Counted from the stretch's first letter, positions 53,539 through 62,440 are shown. The stretch is DNA of 64,000 nt from an uncultured Alistipes sp. (GCA_949286165.1 CASDZK010000062.1:24042-88041); one strand, 5' to 3'. Made by a program: numbers and translations. Notes: a model not told the origin generated them from the sequence alone.

Positions 53539-55065
53539 ATGATAAAGAAAATATTGATCGCCAATCGGGGAGAGATTGCCATGCGGGTCATGCGTTCGTG
53601 TCGCGAGATGAATATCGCTACGGTAGCGGTATTTTCGGAAGCGGACAGAACCTCTAAGCATGTGTTTTATGCCGATGAGGCTTATTGCATAGGCGGTGCG
53701 GCGTCTCAGGACAGCTATTTGAATATCGACCGTATTCTGGAAGTGGCGGCAGCCTGCGGGGCCGACGCCGTTCATCCCGGATACGGTTTTTTGTCCGAAA
53801 ACGCCGGGTTCGCCCGGAAATGCGGGGAAGCAGGAATCATTTTTATCGGTCCGCACGCAGATACGATCGAAACGATGGGCGATAAAATCGCCGCCCGGAA
53901 AAAGATGATAGAGGCGGGCGTGCCTGTGGTTCCCGGAACGCAAAATAATCTGCATTCGGCGGAAGAGGCGGTCGAGGTGTGCAGAAAGATAGGTTTTCCT
54001 GTGATGTTGAAAGCTTCTCAGGGAGGCGGAGGCAAAGGGATGCGCCTGATACGTACCGAAGCCGAGGTAGCCGAGGCTTATTTGGCGGCGAAATCGGAAG
54101 CGATGTCTTCTTTCGGAGACGATACGGTATATATCGAACGGTTCGTGGAAAATCCGCACCATATCGAATTTCAGATTTTGGGCGATACGTCCGGCAATGT
54201 CATTCATTTGTGCGAACGGGAGTGTTCGGTACAGCGGAGACACCAGAAAATCGTGGAAGAGAGCCCTTCGCCTTTCGTAACGCCCGAACTGCGCGAACGG
54301 ATGGGAAAAGACGCTGTTGCCGCTGCGCGGGCAGTCGGTTACGTGGGAGCGGGAACGATCGAGTTTTTGGTGGATGCCGACAGAAACTACTATTTTCTGG
54401 AGATGAATACCCGTTTGCAGGTGGAACATCCGATTACGGAAGAAGTGCTGGGAATCGATTTGGTCAAGGAACAGATTTTCGTGGCTTCCGGCCGACCGTT
54501 GCATTTGAGGCAGTCGGATATCGTGCAGAGAGGGCACGCCATCGAATGCCGTATCTGTGCGGAAGATGCCGATGCCAATTTCATGCCTTCTCCCGGATTG
54601 ATCCGTCAGCTGACGGAACCCAACGGCATCGGGGTACGGATAGACAGTTACGTTTCCGAAGGGTATGAGATTCCCGTGCATTACGACCCGATGATCGGGA
54701 AACTGATTGTATGGGCCACTACCCGGAAATTCGCCATCGAGCGCATGCGCCGTTGTCTGGACGAATACAAAATTACGGGAATCAAGACCAATATCGCTTA
54801 TTTGAATGCCATTATGCATGTGTCTGATTTCGAAAGGGGAGATTATAATACTTCGTTTCTGGAGAAGAATGCGGACAGCTTGTCGCAAAACAGGCGGGAA
54901 TCGGACCCCGAGGTGGAAAACATGGCTGTCATTGCGGCTTTTATCGATTATATGGTAAATCAGGAAGAGGCCGGTGTCGGAACCGTTGCTTCGGACGATG
55001 TTGTCCGCGGAACCATCAGTCGTTGGCGTGAATTCGGCAAACGCAAGGGCGTGATGGGCATCTGA
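53539..55065 (+). CDS. Biotin carboxylase subunit of an acyl-CoA carboxylase (AccC/PccA type)
   Basis: This 508-residue ATP-grasp enzyme carboxylates the biotin on the carrier protein encoded next. Visible are NRGEIAMRVMRSCREMNIATVAVFSEADR, HPGYGFLSENAGFARKC, the glycine-rich ATP loop KASQGGGGKGMRLI, MNTRLQVEHPITEEVLGIDLVKEQI and YDPMIGKLIVW. The C-terminus is longer than E. coli AccC but lacks a biotinyl domain. With the next two genes it forms a three-part propionyl-CoA or acetyl-CoA carboxylase. The cobalamin riboswitch upstream links it to B12 status and thus to methylmalonyl-CoA. Confidence 0.94.
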   Translation: MIKKILIANRGEIAMRVMRSCREMNIATVAVFSEADRTSKHVFYADEAYCIGGAASQDSYLNIDRILEVAAACGADAVHPGYGFLSENAGFARKCGEAGIIFIGPHADTIETMGDKIAARKKMIEAGVPVVPGTQNNLHSAEEAVEVCRKIGFPVMLKASQGGGGKGMRLIRTEAEVAEAYLAAKSEAMSSFGDDTVYIERFVENPHHIEFQILGDTSGNVIHLCERECSVQRRHQKIVEESPSPFVTPELRERMGKDAVAAARAVGYVGAGTIEFLVDADRNYYFLEMNTRLQVEHPITEEVLGIDLVKEQIFVASGRPLHLRQSDIVQRGHAIECRICAEDADANFMPSPGLIRQLTEPNGIGVRIDSYVSEGYEIPVHYDPMIGKLIVWATTRKFAIERMRRCLDEYKITGIKTNIAYLNAIMHVSDFERGDYNTSFLEKNADSLSQNRRESDPEVENMAVIAAFIDYMVNQEEAGVGTVASDDVVRGTISRWREFGKRKGVMGI

Positions 55066-55084
55066 ACGAATAACGGATAAAATC

Positions 55085-55621
55085 ATGGAAGTACAGATAA
55101 AAGACAGAGTGGCCGAAGTGGAGCTGCTCGAAAAAAACGAGAACAGCGTGCGGTTGTCCTTGGACGGAAAGCCGTACGAGGTGGATATGGTCATGACCGA
55201 TAACGGGGTATGTTCCATTTTATATAACGGCCGGTCGTATAATATGGAGGTCGTGAGAGAAAAGAACGGGAAAACCTATAAGGTAAACCGTCGTTTCGAA
55301 AGTTACGAGGTCGAGATTATCGATGCGCAGGCCAGGTACCTTCGTGCCCGTAAAAAGGACGATGTCCGGCAGGAAAACGATTTGACGGCGCCTATGCCGG
55401 GAAAGGTCGTCCAACTGATGGTGGAAGTCGGTACGGAACTGAAGGGCGGGGACACCGTGGTTGTGTTCGAAGCGATGAAAATGCAGAGCAGTCTGAAAGT
55501 GACGGCGGATTGCGTGGTTCGGGAAATTTTTGTCCAGGAAGGCGATTCGGTCGCCAGCGGCCAGTTGCTGGTCCGGTTGGATGTAGTGGAAACGAATAAG
55601 GAAGAAAACGATGAAAAGTAA
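55085..55621 (+). CDS. Biotin carboxyl carrier subunit
   Basis: This 178-residue protein has a C-terminal biotinyl domain with the biotinylation site EAMKM (Lys132) and the preceding LTAPMPGKVVQLMVEVG. The N-terminal 100 residues are beta-rich and probably pack against the other subunits. It carries CO2 between the carboxylase and transferase. Its 3' end overlaps the next gene start by 11 bases. Confidence 0.94.
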   Translation: MEVQIKDRVAEVELLEKNENSVRLSLDGKPYEVDMVMTDNGVCSILYNGRSYNMEVVREKNGKTYKVNRRFESYEVEIIDAQARYLRARKKDDVRQENDLTAPMPGKVVQLMVEVGTELKGGDTVVVFEAMKMQSSLKVTADCVVREIFVQEGDSVASGQLLVRLDVVETNKEENDEK

Positions 55622-57146
55622 CGAACAGATATATCAGGATTTTTTGGAACGCAGCCGGTCGGCTGAGCAGGGCGGCGGTGCGGACAAATTGCAAAAACAG
55701 CATGAAGCGGGCAAATTGACCGCTCGGGAACGTATCGAGCTGTTGCTGGACAAAGGTACTTTTGTCGAACTCGACAAGTTCGTGACGCACCGTTGCACGA
55801 ATTACGGCATGGACAAACACAAGATTCCCGGAGACGGGGTGGTGTCCGGTTACGGGAAGATAGACGGTCGGCAGGTGTTCGTATATGCCTATGACTTTAC
55901 CGTGCTGGGCGGTTCGTTGAGTGCGACCAATGCGAACAAAATCGTGAAAGTTCAGACGATGGCGTTGAAAAACGGGGCGCCGGTCATCGCTTTGAACGAT
56001 TCCGGCGGCGCCCGTATTCAGGAAGGGGTGGAAAGTCTGACCGGTTATGCCAATATTTTTTTCCAGAACACGATCGCTTCGGGAGTGATTCCCCAGATTT
56101 CGGCCATTCTGGGACCTTGCGCCGGCGGCGCGTGTTATTCTCCGGCACTGACCGACTTTATCTTTATGGTCAATGAGAAGAGTCATATGTTCGTGACGGG
56201 GCCGGATGTCGTGAAAGCTGTTACGCACGAAGAAGTCGATAAGGAGGAACTGGGAGGGGCGTATGCCCACAACAGCAAAAGCGGTGTGGCCCATTTTATG
56301 GGAAACAGCGAAGAGGAGGTGTTGATGGGGATTCGCGAGTTGTTCAGTTTTCTGCCTTCCAATAATATGGAAGATGCACCGGTCGTTGCCACCGCCGACG
56401 ATATTCGCCGGGAGGACGAACGGTTGCAGACGGTTATTCCGGACGATCCCAATATGCCGTACGACGTGAAAGAGATTATCGAATCCGTGGTGGACGACCA
56501 TTATTTCTTTGAAATCATGCCCCATTTCGCAAAGAATGTCGTGATCGGTTTCGCCCGTTTGGGAGGCCGTTCTGTCGGCATCGTGGCCAATCAACCCGCC
56601 TTTTTGGCCGGAGTGCTCGACATAGACGCGTCCGATAAGGCTGCCCGCTTCATCCGTTTCTGCGATTGCTTCAATATTCCCATCATTACCTTGGAGGATG
56701 TTCCCGGCTTTTTGCCCGGCTGTACGCAGGAACATAACGGGATTATCCGCCACGGGGCCAAGATCGTTTATGCGTATGTGGAGGCTACGGTACCCAAAAT
56801 TACCTTGATTCTCCGAAAGGCTTACGGCGGCGCTTATATCGTTATGTCGAGCAAACAGACCGGTTCCGACGTCAATTTGGCTTATCCGATGGCCGAAATC
56901 GCCGTTATGGGGGCGCAGGGGGCCGTGAATATCCTGTATCGGAATGCGGATGAAGAGACGCGGAAGAAAGCCGTGGAGGAATATACGGAAAATTTCGCCA
57001 ATCCGTATAAGGCGGCGGAATTGGGGTATATCGATGAAATCATCTTGCCGAAACAGACCCGTTTCAAACTGATTCAGGCTTTGGATATGGCCCATAACAA
57101 GATACGTTCCAATCCTCCGAAAAAACATGGCAATATGCCGTTGTAA
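55611..57146 (+). CDS. Carboxyltransferase subunit (propionyl-/methylmalonyl-CoA type, MmdA/PccB)
   Basis: This 511-residue crotonase-fold enzyme shows GKLTARERIELLLDKGTFVELDKFV, GDGVVSGYGKIDGRQVFVYAYDFTVLGGSLSATNANKI, NDSGGARIQEGVESL and a late LRKAYGGAYIVMSSKQTGSDVNLAYPMAEIAVMGAQGAV, the PccB/MmdA signature. It moves CO2 between biotin and propionyl-CoA/methylmalonyl-CoA. No beta-subunit membrane decarboxylase gene is present in the operon, so the unit may work as a soluble propionyl-CoA carboxylase, or the pump subunit may lie elsewhere. Confidence 0.94.
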   Translation: MKSNEQIYQDFLERSRSAEQGGGADKLQKQHEAGKLTARERIELLLDKGTFVELDKFVTHRCTNYGMDKHKIPGDGVVSGYGKIDGRQVFVYAYDFTVLGGSLSATNANKIVKVQTMALKNGAPVIALNDSGGARIQEGVESLTGYANIFFQNTIASGVIPQISAILGPCAGGACYSPALTDFIFMVNEKSHMFVTGPDVVKAVTHEEVDKEELGGAYAHNSKSGVAHFMGNSEEEVLMGIRELFSFLPSNNMEDAPVVATADDIRREDERLQTVIPDDPNMPYDVKEIIESVVDDHYFFEIMPHFAKNVVIGFARLGGRSVGIVANQPAFLAGVLDIDASDKAARFIRFCDCFNIPIITLEDVPGFLPGCTQEHNGIIRHGAKIVYAYVEATVPKITLILRKAYGGAYIVMSSKQTGSDVNLAYPMAEIAVMGAQGAVNILYRNADEETRKKAVEEYTENFANPYKAAELGYIDEIILPKQTRFKLIQALDMAHNKIRSNPPKKHGNMPL

Positions 57147-57163
57147 TATTCAGGAAGGTACGG

Positions 57164-57288
57164 GTAAATGTTCAAAAAGGTTTCAGGTGTAAGGCTTTGA
57201 TTTTCAAAGATGAGGGAGCGTACTGACGTACGTGACCGAATCTTTGAAAAGCAGTAACGCAGCAAATGAAGCCTTTTTGAACATTTAC
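57164..57288 (+). repeat. Dispersed nested-hairpin repeat, copy B
   Basis: This 125-base element has perfect 17-bp terminal inverted repeats (GTAAATGTTCAAAAAGG and its complement). An inner 11-bp stem is formed by TTTTCAAAGAT/ATCTTTGAAAA, and the tip is CGTAC-TGAC-GTACG. It lies 18 bases after the carboxyltransferase stop, between convergent genes. The whole can fold as one rod. It is closely similar to copy A at 51050-51161. The rest of the 288-base gap (to 57434) shows nothing certain. Confidence 0.85.
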
Positions 57289-57434
57289 ATTTGCATCTAT
57301 TGCGTATCTTTGAAAAGAAGAGTTGCAGTGGACTAATTTTTGGACCACTTGCCGGTAAAGTATGAAGGGGTGGCTGTTTAAACATCCTCATTTCGTATCG
57401 GGACGGAAAGGATACGGAAAACGAGGGGGCGGAA

Positions 57435-59489
57435 TTAAGGTTGCCGGTATCTGAACCTGGGTATAATTTCGAGGAATAATCCGAAATTTCTGCCGGCCAT
57501 GGGACGGGACAATACCGATTCGTATTCTTCGTTGAACAGATTATTGACGTTGATTTTGGCGGAAAAATCGGCCCAGGGGAACGAAAACCGTTTTTCAAGC
57601 GAAATATCGTTCATGTAATAGGCGGGCAGTACCCCTATTTTGGTGGCCGTTTCATTACTGGAGGTGGTAAACCGTTCGCTGTAATAATTCCATTTCCACC
57701 CGAACAGCCACGATTTCCAGCGCAGTTTCCCGCTGACGGCGGCGGAATATACGGGGATGTAAACCAATTGTTTCCCGATGGATTCGTCGGCCCAGTTGAT
57801 CGGATCGCCGTGATTGACGGAGTGCGTGATCGCGAAGTTGCCGTCCAGCATCAAATGCCACGCATCGGAGAAATCCGCCGCATACCTTCCTTTTATCTCC
57901 AAACCGTAACTGTGTACTTTTTTTACGTTGACGGGGGACCAGAATCCTTTAAAAGTCGGCAGCCAGACGATCCAGTCCCGAATGTGGGAATCGTAAGCGC
58001 TGATTTCTCCGCGAAATGTCATCCGGTCGTTTTTCAGGGTAAATTCCACGCCGCCGTCGTATGTGTATCCTTTTTCCGTGCGGAGCGTGTCGTTTCCGCC
58101 CGGCATGAAATAGAGATCGTTGAGGGTGGGGTAGCGGTAGTTCCGGGCGATGGAGGCTTTTAAAACGACGTTTCCCTTTTCGGAAACTAAATAGTCGATG
58201 AAGCCTCCCGGAATCACGGGCGTCATCCGGTTTCCGTACAATTCCTCCCGGAGGTTGAGGGCGATTCCCAGCCGTTCGGTCGGACGGTATTTTACGGAGG
58301 CGAATCCCGACATTTCCAGGCGCGCTTTGTCGTAACCGATGATCGACTTGTCTCCGATAACGGTCTGTACGGCCCGGTCCATGCTTTTCACGAAATGTTG
58401 GTTCGCAGAGATATTGACGATGAACAGCCATTTTTTGTTCAGGTAATATTCCGTGTCGAAACGGGCGAAAGCCGTGTGGACGTAGCTTTGCGAATGAATC
58501 ATTTCGATAGGTTGATGGTCGCCCGCGTCGCCGGAATAAATATAGCGCATGTCCGTATAGGTGTAGCCGGCTTTGCCGGCCAGCTTCAATTTCTCCGACA
58601 GGCGGTCCCAAGTGGCGACGGCCCGTAACGTCCGTTCTTTTTGCTCGTTTTTGCTTTGGTCCTCGTCTTTGTAATTGACGTTGAGCATGGGAACGCCCCG
58701 GGTGGAATTCAGATACCAGACCGAAAGTCCCCAACGGTTGCCGTTTCCGGTTTGCCCGTAAATTTCCTGCAGTACGTGCAGATCTTTGTAGGCTCCGTTT
58801 TTGTTGCGTTCTGTGGGGTAACTGCTGCCGGTTATTTTTCCGTTTTCGTCCGTTTCGAATATCTTTTTGCGGTAATTGGTGTATTTGAAGTCGTTGTCGG
58901 AGGAGGCGTAATACAACCGGGTGGAACTTTGCCATTTGCGCCCGCCGTAAGTGAGGCGCAGGAATTCGTCGAACGTGCTGTAACTGCTGATGCCCTGTAT
59001 ATACCGCAATCCGAACCCGTTATCCTGTATCGCTTGCGTTCCCAGAGTCACGGCTCCGCCTAACCCGCCTCCGGTAACGCCTGTCGAGCTGGCGCCGTGA
59101 TACAGGTTGGCATTATCGATGAAGTAGGAGGGGATCATCGAAAAATCGACCATGCCCAGCATGGGCGAGTTCAGTTTCATGCCGTTCCACGTTACTTGAG
59201 TGTGTGAAGGGGCCGTTCCTCGGAACGAGGCGGTAGCCATGGTCGCGCGTCCGTATGATTTGATGAAAATGGAACTGTTTTGCGAAAGGACGTCAGCCAG
59301 ACTGTTGGTTACGTTTTCCCGTAGCGAAAACGTATCCAACGATGTCTTTTGTACGCCGATATCTTTCAATAACCGCTGTGATTTTACCATTACTTCGCCG
59401 GCATCGAGTGTCCGAAGCACTGAGTCCTGCTGCGCCGAGGCGGCGGATGAAAGACAAATGAGCGGGAGCAGGAGGAGCTTTTTTTTCAT
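57435..59489 (-). CDS. btuB: TonB-dependent outer membrane cobalamin receptor
   Basis: This 684-residue protein has a signal peptide (about 1-20, ending ASAQ). The plug domain contains NVTNSLADVLSQNSSIFIKSYGRATMATASFRGTAPSHTQVTWNGMKLNSPMLGMVDFSMIP, and a 22-strand barrel ends FGLFLEIIPRFRY. It imports vitamin B12 across the outer membrane with TonB energy. The ATG at 59489 gives the signal peptide. It lies 13 bases downstream of the btuG-like gene, and both are led by a cobalamin riboswitch, which settles the substrate. Confidence 0.94.
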   Translation of the reverse strand: MKKKLLLLPLICLSSAASAQQDSVLRTLDAGEVMVKSQRLLKDIGVQKTSLDTFSLRENVTNSLADVLSQNSSIFIKSYGRATMATASFRGTAPSHTQVTWNGMKLNSPMLGMVDFSMIPSYFIDNANLYHGASSTGVTGGGLGGAVTLGTQAIQDNGFGLRYIQGISSYSTFDEFLRLTYGGRKWQSSTRLYYASSDNDFKYTNYRKKIFETDENGKITGSSYPTERNKNGAYKDLHVLQEIYGQTGNGNRWGLSVWYLNSTRGVPMLNVNYKDEDQSKNEQKERTLRAVATWDRLSEKLKLAGKAGYTYTDMRYIYSGDAGDHQPIEMIHSQSYVHTAFARFDTEYYLNKKWLFIVNISANQHFVKSMDRAVQTVIGDKSIIGYDKARLEMSGFASVKYRPTERLGIALNLREELYGNRMTPVIPGGFIDYLVSEKGNVVLKASIARNYRYPTLNDLYFMPGGNDTLRTEKGYTYDGGVEFTLKNDRMTFRGEISAYDSHIRDWIVWLPTFKGFWSPVNVKKVHSYGLEIKGRYAADFSDAWHLMLDGNFAITHSVNHGDPINWADESIGKQLVYIPVYSAAVSGKLRWKSWLFGWKWNYYSERFTTSSNETATKIGVLPAYYMNDISLEKRFSFPWADFSAKINVNNLFNEEYESVLSRPMAGRNFGLFLEIIPRFRYRQP

Positions 59490-59502
59490 TTCCGGTCGGC
59501 TT

Positions 59503-60567
59503 TTACTTAAAACAGAAAGTTCCGGGAGTGATGCCGGTTCGCAAAGTGTCCAACGGCCGGGCTTCCGGCGTAAAGCGGTAAACGACGCCCGGTTGTACAT
59601 AATCGATGGCATCGGCTACATATACTTCCGATGAGAACGGATCGACGGCGAGGCCATAGTACAATGTCCCGTTGTATTGTAAAAAAGGCGTTTGCGGAAG
59701 CTGACGGTCGGTTACATCCATGCGCCAGACGGATTTGTTGATGAAGTAGAGCGTATCTTTTTTCCCGTTCAAAGCGAGTTCGGAAGGAGCATCGCCCAGA
59801 TTGAACGTAAACTCCTGTTCTATTTTCCGGGAGGCCGCATCGATACGGTACAGGGAAGGTGCGGTATAACCTGCCGGATTTCCCGAGTAACCGCCTCCGT
59901 CGGTCAGTACCCATAACTTATCGTATTTGTCGATGGCGATGGATACGGGTTGTATGCCGACTTCGATGGAATCGATCAGTTGGTCCTTCTCGGCATCTAT
60001 GACCAATATTTTATTGTCGTACGCCCAGCAGTTGGTAAAAACGTATTGGTCGAATTGTACCATCTGTTCGGTCGATCGATGTCCTTCGGTCGGAATGTGC
60101 CCTGTAATTTCCAGCGTTCGGGGGTTGAATACGGTTATTCGCGAAGCGTACAGGTCGGTAATATAGGCTTTGCTGTCGTTTATGAAATGGATGTAGCGTG
60201 GAGAAAGCAATCCCGAAACGTACCCTTCGATTTTGAAGGTATTGACATCTATTACGAAAACGATTCCTGAATTATTGACTACGATGTAGCCCGATCCGTC
60301 CCGGATGTTCATGGATTGCGCCACGTCGCCCAGACTGATGCCGTTGGCCCGGGAGAACACTTCGTTTTCTATTTCTTTCTGGTCGGGAATGTAATAGGAT
60401 AACGATGCGTTTCCGTACATGAAATTGCCTTCGTTGGTAATGAATACTCCGTGCGGGTCGTTGCTGAAATCGAAGGGGATTTCTTCTTCAGGACCGTATT
60501 TCATGCAGGCATGACAGGTTGCGGCAATCCATAAACCGGCCAGCAATATGTGAACGTATCGCTTCAT
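59503..60567 (-). CDS. btuG: BtuG-type surface cobalamin-binding lipoprotein
   Basis: This 354-residue lipoprotein has a signal ending in two cysteines (TCHAC, Cys about 18-21). The rest is a seven-bladed beta-propeller: repeats such as GYIVVNNSGIVFVIDVNTFKIEGYV, PVSIAIDKYDKLWVLTDGGG and YGLAVDPFSSEVYVAD. BtuG proteins of Bacteroides bind B12 at the cell surface with very high affinity and pass it to BtuB. It is the first gene after the riboswitch and is followed by btuB. Confidence 0.9.
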   Translation of the reverse strand: MKRYVHILLAGLWIAATCHACMKYGPEEEIPFDFSNDPHGVFITNEGNFMYGNASLSYYIPDQKEIENEVFSRANGISLGDVAQSMNIRDGSGYIVVNNSGIVFVIDVNTFKIEGYVSGLLSPRYIHFINDSKAYITDLYASRITVFNPRTLEITGHIPTEGHRSTEQMVQFDQYVFTNCWAYDNKILVIDAEKDQLIDSIEVGIQPVSIAIDKYDKLWVLTDGGGYSGNPAGYTAPSLYRIDAASRKIEQEFTFNLGDAPSELALNGKKDTLYFINKSVWRMDVTDRQLPQTPFLQYNGTLYYGLAVDPFSSEVYVADAIDYVQPGVVYRFTPEARPLDTLRTGITPGTFCFK

Positions 60568-60632
60568 GGAAGGTAGATGAGTTTTTTCTTATTGTCGCTT
60601 TTTCCGTTCTCCGCGGGAAAAGGCCGGAATGC

Positions 60633-60818
60633 CGACGGCAGGTCTTCTGACTCGTTCCCGGTTCAGCGCCTTCCCGACCGTCCGGTCAGTGGCAAAAGAA
60701 AGCTGAACCGATAGATAGGCCCGGAGGCCGGAACTTACAGCAGCGGGAACTGTTGCCGGTTCGCACGGCATTCCCTTTTCATCCTTTTCTCCGGGATGTG
60801 GAGGAAAGGAGACCGTCG
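60633..60818 (-). ncRNA. Cobalamin (AdoCbl) riboswitch upstream of btuG-btuB
   Basis: On the minus strand the aptamer core reads AAAAGGGAATGCCGTGCGAA, then GGCAACAGTTCCCGCTGC, TGTAA and CGAGTCAGAAGACCTGCC. P1 forms between CGACGG (60818-60813) and CCGTCG (60638-60633). A TTTTCC/GGAAAA stem follows before the btuG start at 60567. This is the expected position for a B12 uptake operon. Confidence 0.95.
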
Positions 60819-60823
60819 CGTCG

Positions 60824-60831
60824 CAAAGATA
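60824..60831 (-). promoter_or_regulatory. -7 promoter element of the btuG-btuB operon
   Basis: TATCTTTG on the minus strand (60831-60824) lies five bases before the riboswitch P1 stem. Confidence 0.7.
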
Positions 60832-60873
60832 GGTAATTTTGCAAAATTATTTGTTATTTGCCGGAAGTTTGGT

Positions 60874-61317
60874 TTATCGGGGGTGTTCGAAGGCATGTGC
60901 CGATTCCTGTTCGGACCGGGAGTCGTGAAGAAAACGCAGGTCTGGTTCTTTGTACAAAGGAGATTTCATGACTTTTCCGTCCGCTCTGTAAATCGGTTTT
61001 CCGTCGGCATCCAGCTTGCTCATGTTGCTTTCATGCACGGCATCGAAGATTTTCTCGAATTCGTTTTGCAAACCGTGAGAAACGATCGTGCCGAAAAGCG
61101 TATAAGCCATATCCGCCAGCTCTTTGGCGACGGCTTGTAACCGTTCGTCCGGTAACCCGGCCTGTTGCATTTCCCGGGTGTATTCGTCCAATTCTTCTCG
61201 CATGATACGCAACCGCAGTTGAAATACGGAAGCGGGAATTTCTTTTATAGGGAGGCTATTCCGGTAAATGTTGAAGGCTTTATGGAACTCTTCCACCTGT
61301 TTTAATTGTTTGAACAT
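60874..61317 (-). CDS. MazG-like / phosphoribosyl-ATP pyrophosphohydrolase-family protein
   Basis: This 147-residue all-alpha NTP pyrophosphohydrolase has the metal-binding pattern RIMREELDEYTREM and, after it, KELADMAYTLFGTIVSHGL (ExxxE plus ExxD), followed by the DVHESNMSKLDADGKPIYRADGKVMKSP-like segment (here IFDAVHESNMSK) found in phosphoribosyl-ATP-type and dCTP-like enzymes. It probably cleaves a nucleoside triphosphate to the monophosphate. It has a strong promoter (61341-61371) and is divergent from the M48 protease gene. Confidence 0.85.
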   Translation of the reverse strand: MFKQLKQVEEFHKAFNIYRNSLPIKEIPASVFQLRLRIMREELDEYTREMQQAGLPDERLQAVAKELADMAYTLFGTIVSHGLQNEFEKIFDAVHESNMSKLDADGKPIYRADGKVMKSPLYKEPDLRFLHDSRSEQESAHAFEHPR

Positions 61318-61340
61318 TGTTGCGATTTTTTGACATTGTG

Positions 61341-61371
61341 CAAATATACTGGATTTCGTGCTTGTTCGAAA
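61341..61371 (-). promoter_or_regulatory. Promoter of the MazG-like gene
   Basis: On the minus strand TTTC (61371-61368), a 19-base spacer and TATATTTG (61348-61341) match the Bacteroidetes consensus; the ATG lies 24 bases downstream at 61317. Confidence 0.7.
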
Positions 61372-61425
61372 GAAACGGCCGATTCGGATATCGTTTAAAA
61401 CAGTGGAGGAAATACCTGTTTTTAT

Positions 61426-61433
61426 TACATTTG
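61426..61433 (+). promoter_or_regulatory. -7 promoter element of the M48 protease gene
   Basis: TACATTTG fits TAnnTTTG, 29 bases before the ATG at 61463. The -33 box is not clear. Confidence 0.5.
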
Positions 61434-61462
61434 CCGATTATTATTTTAAAGATTGAGAATCA

Positions 61463-62269
61463 ATGAAGATTTTTTATGTATTGGTGTTGTTGTCGGCATG
61501 TTTCATCGTTCCCGGAATGTCGTACGCCCAGTTGAATCTGGGAAAGACCATAAGTGCGGGAGTGAAGGCGGTAAAAGCGGTTACCGTCAGCGATGCGGAA
61601 ATAGAAGCTTATGTCAAGGAATATGTGATTTGGTTGGACACTCATAATCCCGTGTGCGAGGGGGACGATCCCTATGCCGTGAGGCTGGCGGCGATAACAG
61701 ACAAGATAAAGAATGCCGAAGGGTTGAATATAAAGGCTTATCGGGTTACGGACGTGAATGCGTTCGCCTGTGCCGACGGCAGTATCCGTGTATTCGCCGG
61801 ATTGATGGATATCATGACGGACGAAGAGATACTGGGGGTAATCGGGCATGAAATCGGGCATGTGAAAAACAAGGACAGCAAAGAGGCTTTTCGGCTCGCC
61901 TTGTTGTCTTCCGCTTTGCGTGACGGAGCGGCTTCGGCCGGCGGAAAAGCTGCGGCATTGTCCGATTCTCAGTTGGGCGATTTGGGCGAGGCCGTGGCGA
62001 AATCTTCTTTTTCGAAGAAACAGGAGTATGCGGCCGACGAATATGGTTATGAGTTTTTGAAAGCGCATGGCGAAAATCCTTGGGCTATGGCTTTGTCGTT
62101 CGAGAAATTGAAAAAGATGCAGGACGAAATGGGGGGAGATGCGACGAATAAAGTACAGCAGCTGTTCGCGACTCATCCGGATATCGAAAACCGTACGGCA
62201 AGGATGATCGAAAAAGCCGAAGCGGACGGGTTCGAGCGTCCGAAAACGGCAGAAGAGACCGGAGAGTAG
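61463..62269 (+). CDS. M48-family metalloprotease, secreted
   Basis: This 268-residue protein has a signal peptide (about 1-22, ending MSYA). The peptidase domain carries HEIGH (129-133) in GVIGHEIGHVKNKDS and a downstream EYAADEYGYEF that supplies the third zinc ligand. It is soluble, without the HtpX membrane helices, so it resembles BepA/LoiP-type periplasmic proteases that maintain the outer membrane. It is a single gene. Confidence 0.92.
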   Translation: MKIFYVLVLLSACFIVPGMSYAQLNLGKTISAGVKAVKAVTVSDAEIEAYVKEYVIWLDTHNPVCEGDDPYAVRLAAITDKIKNAEGLNIKAYRVTDVNAFACADGSIRVFAGLMDIMTDEEILGVIGHEIGHVKNKDSKEAFRLALLSSALRDGAASAGGKAAALSDSQLGDLGEAVAKSSFSKKQEYAADEYGYEFLKAHGENPWAMALSFEKLKKMQDEMGGDATNKVQQLFATHPDIENRTARMIEKAEADGFERPKTAEETGE

Positions 62270-62286
62270 CCTTGGTCTGGTTGTTC

Positions 62287-62324
62287 TTTCGAGCGTCCGG
62301 AATAATGTTTTCGGACGCTCGAAA
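62287..62324. terminator. Strong hairpin after the M48 gene
   Basis: TTTCGAGCGTCCG (62287-62299) and its perfect complement (62312-62324) form a 13-bp stem 18 bases after the stop. It lacks a T-run, so it is a likely but not classic terminator. Confidence 0.6.
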
Positions 62325-62403
62325 TGCGTTTATCCCTACGAACAGTGACCCTGTGCCGTCAATATCCCTCTTTTTAGGTATTTCCCCGGAGCGTGTCGCC
62401 CCT

Positions 62404-62411
62404 TACCTTTG
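62404..62411 (+). promoter_or_regulatory. -7 promoter element of the flavodoxin gene
   Basis: TACCTTTG fits TAnnTTTG, with TTTC at the usual distance upstream; the ATG follows 30 bases later. Confidence 0.6.
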
Positions 62412-62440
62412 CAATGTGTAAAAATCAAAAAAAGGAAAGT

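Noticed and set aside
57289..57434. Third copy of the nested-hairpin repeat (ATCTTTGAAAAG near 57305)
   Set aside because: The match covers only about a dozen bases and no stems can be drawn.
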